Shown piece by piece: positions 6,547 to 7,646 of a stretch of 7,646 nt of DNA (its first letter is position 1; each line of letters opens with the position of its first letter). The position numbers and the translations under genes were made by a program. The DNA is from Hydrogenophaga sp. Its GTDB lineage: Bacteria > Pseudomonadota > Gammaproteobacteria > Burkholderiales > Burkholderiaceae_C. The notes under the pieces were generated by a model. The model was not told where the DNA came from. It saw only the letters and a list, made by a program, of their open reading frames with translations, and did not search any database. The stretch lies in NCBI GenBank assembly GCA_011390855.1, contig JAABRN010000524.1:1-7646 (forward strand), read 5' to 3'.

Positions 6547-7356
6547 ATGACTTCTCCCTCTGCACCCATGACACCTCAGAACCTGCTCGATCATCTCGAC
6601 CAAGGCCGCATCTGGCCTCACGCTTCTGGTCTTTCCCTCGATACAGCCTACGCCCGCGCGCTAGAAGTGCGTGCGATGCGCATCCAGCGCGGTGAGCATC
6701 CAAAAGGGTACAAAGTCGGATTCACCAACCGCACGATCTGGCCACGCTACAACGTGTTTGCGCCCATATGGGGCAGCGTTTGGGACAGCACAGTCACGCT
6801 GAGCGAAGGAGAAGGTGAGGTGTCCCTGGCCCACACCTGCCAGCCGCGTCTGGAGCCCGAGGTGGTGTTCGGCATGAAAGCAACACCCGCCGCCAACGCC
6901 ACACTGGAGGATCTTTTTCGCGCCATCGATTGGATAGCGCCCGGATTCGAGGTGGTGCAGTCGCACCTGCCTGACTGGAAATTCGAGGCAGCCGATACCG
7001 TGGCCGATGGTGGGCTGCATGCCCACTTGCTGGTCGGCCGGCACCTGCCCTTGCGCGACCTTGCAGACACCGCCACCACCCTGGACAAACTTCTGGCTTC
7101 GGCCCGTGTGAGCCTGGAGAAAAACGGCCAGACGGTCGAAGAGGGTCAGGGCTCCAGCGTGCTGGACAGCCCGTTGCGGGCGCTGCTGCATTTCGCACAG
7201 ACCTTGCGCGCATGCCCGGGTGCGCCAGACCTCCAGGCGGGTGACGTGATCACCACAGGCACCTGGACCGACGCATGGCCTGTCAGGCCAGGCGAGCAGT
7301 GGACAGCCAGATTCAGCGCCTCGCTTGGCGATCTGTCCCTGCGCCTCACGGACTGA
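6547..7356 (+). CDS. 2-keto-4-pentenoate hydratase / fumarylacetoacetate hydrolase superfamily protein
   Basis: About 269 residues from this start, the usual size for MhpD/XylJ-type hydratases, which add water to 2-hydroxydienoates in aromatic meta-cleavage pathways; related members are 4-oxalocrotonate decarboxylases. Numbered from ATG 6547, GYKVGFTN holds Lys56, LEPEVVFG holds Glu103 and Glu105, and GFEVVQSHLPDWKF holds Glu135; these match the family's lysine and metal-binding acidic residues. The later stretch TVADGGLHAHLLVG aligns with the family's ADN...G segment but has Gly where Asn is common. Possible starts are 6505, 6547 and 6568. I prefer 6547 because the 6505 start would place copy B of the shared motif inside the coding region; 6568 (MTPQNLL) remains possible. 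No good ribosome site precedes any of them. No ring-cleavage dioxygenase is visible nearby, so the substrate is open. Confidence 0.82.
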   Translation: MTSPSAPMTPQNLLDHLDQGRIWPHASGLSLDTAYARALEVRAMRIQRGEHPKGYKVGFTNRTIWPRYNVFAPIWGSVWDSTVTLSEGEGEVSLAHTCQPRLEPEVVFGMKATPAANATLEDLFRAIDWIAPGFEVVQSHLPDWKFEAADTVADGGLHAHLLVGRHLPLRDLADTATTLDKLLASARVSLEKNGQTVEEGQGSSVLDSPLRALLHFAQTLRACPGAPDLQAGDVITTGTWTDAWPVRPGEQWTARFSASLGDLSLRLTD

Positions 7357-7372
7357 CGCCAACTGCCGGAAC

Positions 7373-7414
7373 AGGTGAAACCCTCTAAACACATTGCCGG
7401 GGCCTTGGTAGATT
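7373..7414 (+). promoter_or_regulatory. Candidate promoter and split copy C of the shared motif, ahead of the acyl-CoA ligase gene
   Basis: In the 90-base gap after the hydratase gene, AGGTGAAACC (7373-7382) and CCTTGGTAGATT (7403-7414) match the left and right parts of copies A and B but are separated by 20 bases. The same stretch holds a possible sigma-70 promoter: TAAACA (7386-7391), a 17-base gap and TAGATT (7409-7414), each matching the consensus at four of six bases. The predicted transcript start near 7421 leaves room for the GGAG ribosome site at 7434-7437. The motif halves would then bracket and overlap the promoter. The match is weaker than between A and B and could partly be chance. 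Confidence 0.35.
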
Positions 7415-7446
7415 CATCGAACAGTCATACAACGGAGACAGACGAA

Positions 7447-7646
7447 ATGAGCAAAATTGCGCCCGATCTGCTGGCCTTGCAGCGCCTCTACCACTGGGAG
7501 AAAACGGCCCCGACCCGGATCGCCCTCACCCAGCCCATGGGAAACGGCGCCGTGCAGGATTTCACCTGGGCACAAGTGGCGGATCAGGTCAGGCGCATGG
7601 CAGCCCACCTGCAGTCGCACGGGTGGGAACAAGGCTCCAAGGTGGC
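7447..7646 (+). CDS. AMP-forming acyl-CoA ligase (ANL superfamily), N-terminal fragment
   Basis: Only the first 66 codons are inside the window; the gene runs off the right edge. The visible part, MSKIAPDLLALQRLYHWEKTAP followed by an FTWAQVADQVRRMAAHLQSHGWEQGSKVA stretch, is the standard opening of adenylate-forming enzymes: an initial helix, a short strand pair, then the 'T(Y/W)xxLxxxVxxxAxxLxxxGxxxGxxVA' pattern. These enzymes activate a carboxylic acid with ATP and CoA through an acyl-adenylate. The catalytic P-loop and the acyl-pocket residues lie outside the window, so fatty-acyl, aryl or arylacetyl substrates cannot be told apart. The start is set by GGAG at 7434-7437, nine bases ahead of the ATG. 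It lies 90 bases after the hydratase gene in the same direction and probably shares its regulation. Confidence 0.8.
   Translation, partial: MSKIAPDLLALQRLYHWEKTAPTRIALTQPMGNGAVQDFTWAQVADQVRRMAAHLQSHGWEQGSKV

Noticed and set aside
6661..7392. Open frame of 243 codons on the minus strand opposite the hydratase gene
   Set aside because: The plus strand holds the conserved hydratase residues; the opposite product has no recognisable features.
7405..7433. TTGGTA as a -35 box for the ligase gene
   Set aside because: A -10 at the correct distance would fall at 7428-7433 and place the transcript start on or beyond the ribosome site; the TAAACA/TAGATT pair fits better.

Overview
The window is GC-rich DNA with dense, tightly packed genes. 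Codon use, protein style and a C/G-rich palindromic intergenic repeat suggest a betaproteobacterium of the order Burkholderiales, most likely family Comamonadaceae (Hydrogenophaga/Acidovorax/Variovorax-like). This placement is by recall and was not checked by search. No rRNA, tRNA, CRISPR array, transposase or phage gene was seen.

Layout. Two transcription units diverge from an intergenic region at 5427-5560. Leftward (minus strand) run iorA (5426-3279), iorB (3135-1564), a TRAP-transporter periplasmic binding protein, dctP-like (1519-488), and a small TRAP permease, dctQ-like (488 to beyond the left edge). Rightward (plus strand) run a LysR-type regulator (5561-6493), a 2-keto-4-pentenoate hydratase/fumarylacetoacetate hydrolase superfamily protein (about 6547-7356), and the start of an AMP-forming acyl-CoA ligase (7447 to beyond the right edge). 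The large TRAP permease (DctM) would be expected just past the left edge.

How the genes may work together (inference). The TRAP system would import an organic acid. IorAB, a thiamine-diphosphate and iron-sulfur 2-oxoacid oxidoreductase, would convert an aryl-pyruvate (indolepyruvate, phenylpyruvate or 4-hydroxyphenylpyruvate) to the arylacetyl-CoA, CO2 and low-potential electrons. The CoA ligase and the hydratase would act on related acids or downstream intermediates. The LysR protein is the obvious candidate regulator of both arms. The substrate cannot be read from the sequence.

Main points for a second look: a 19-bp motif (GGGTGAAnCCTTGGYAGGT) before the LysR gene and before the hydratase gene, with a split version before the ligase gene, which may mark a shared regulator site; a ferredoxin-like domain in IorA whose first cluster motif has Asp in place of the second Cys; a REP-like palindromic repeat lying inside the operon between iorA and iorB; and the close pairing of a TRAP importer with an indolepyruvate-type oxidoreductase.
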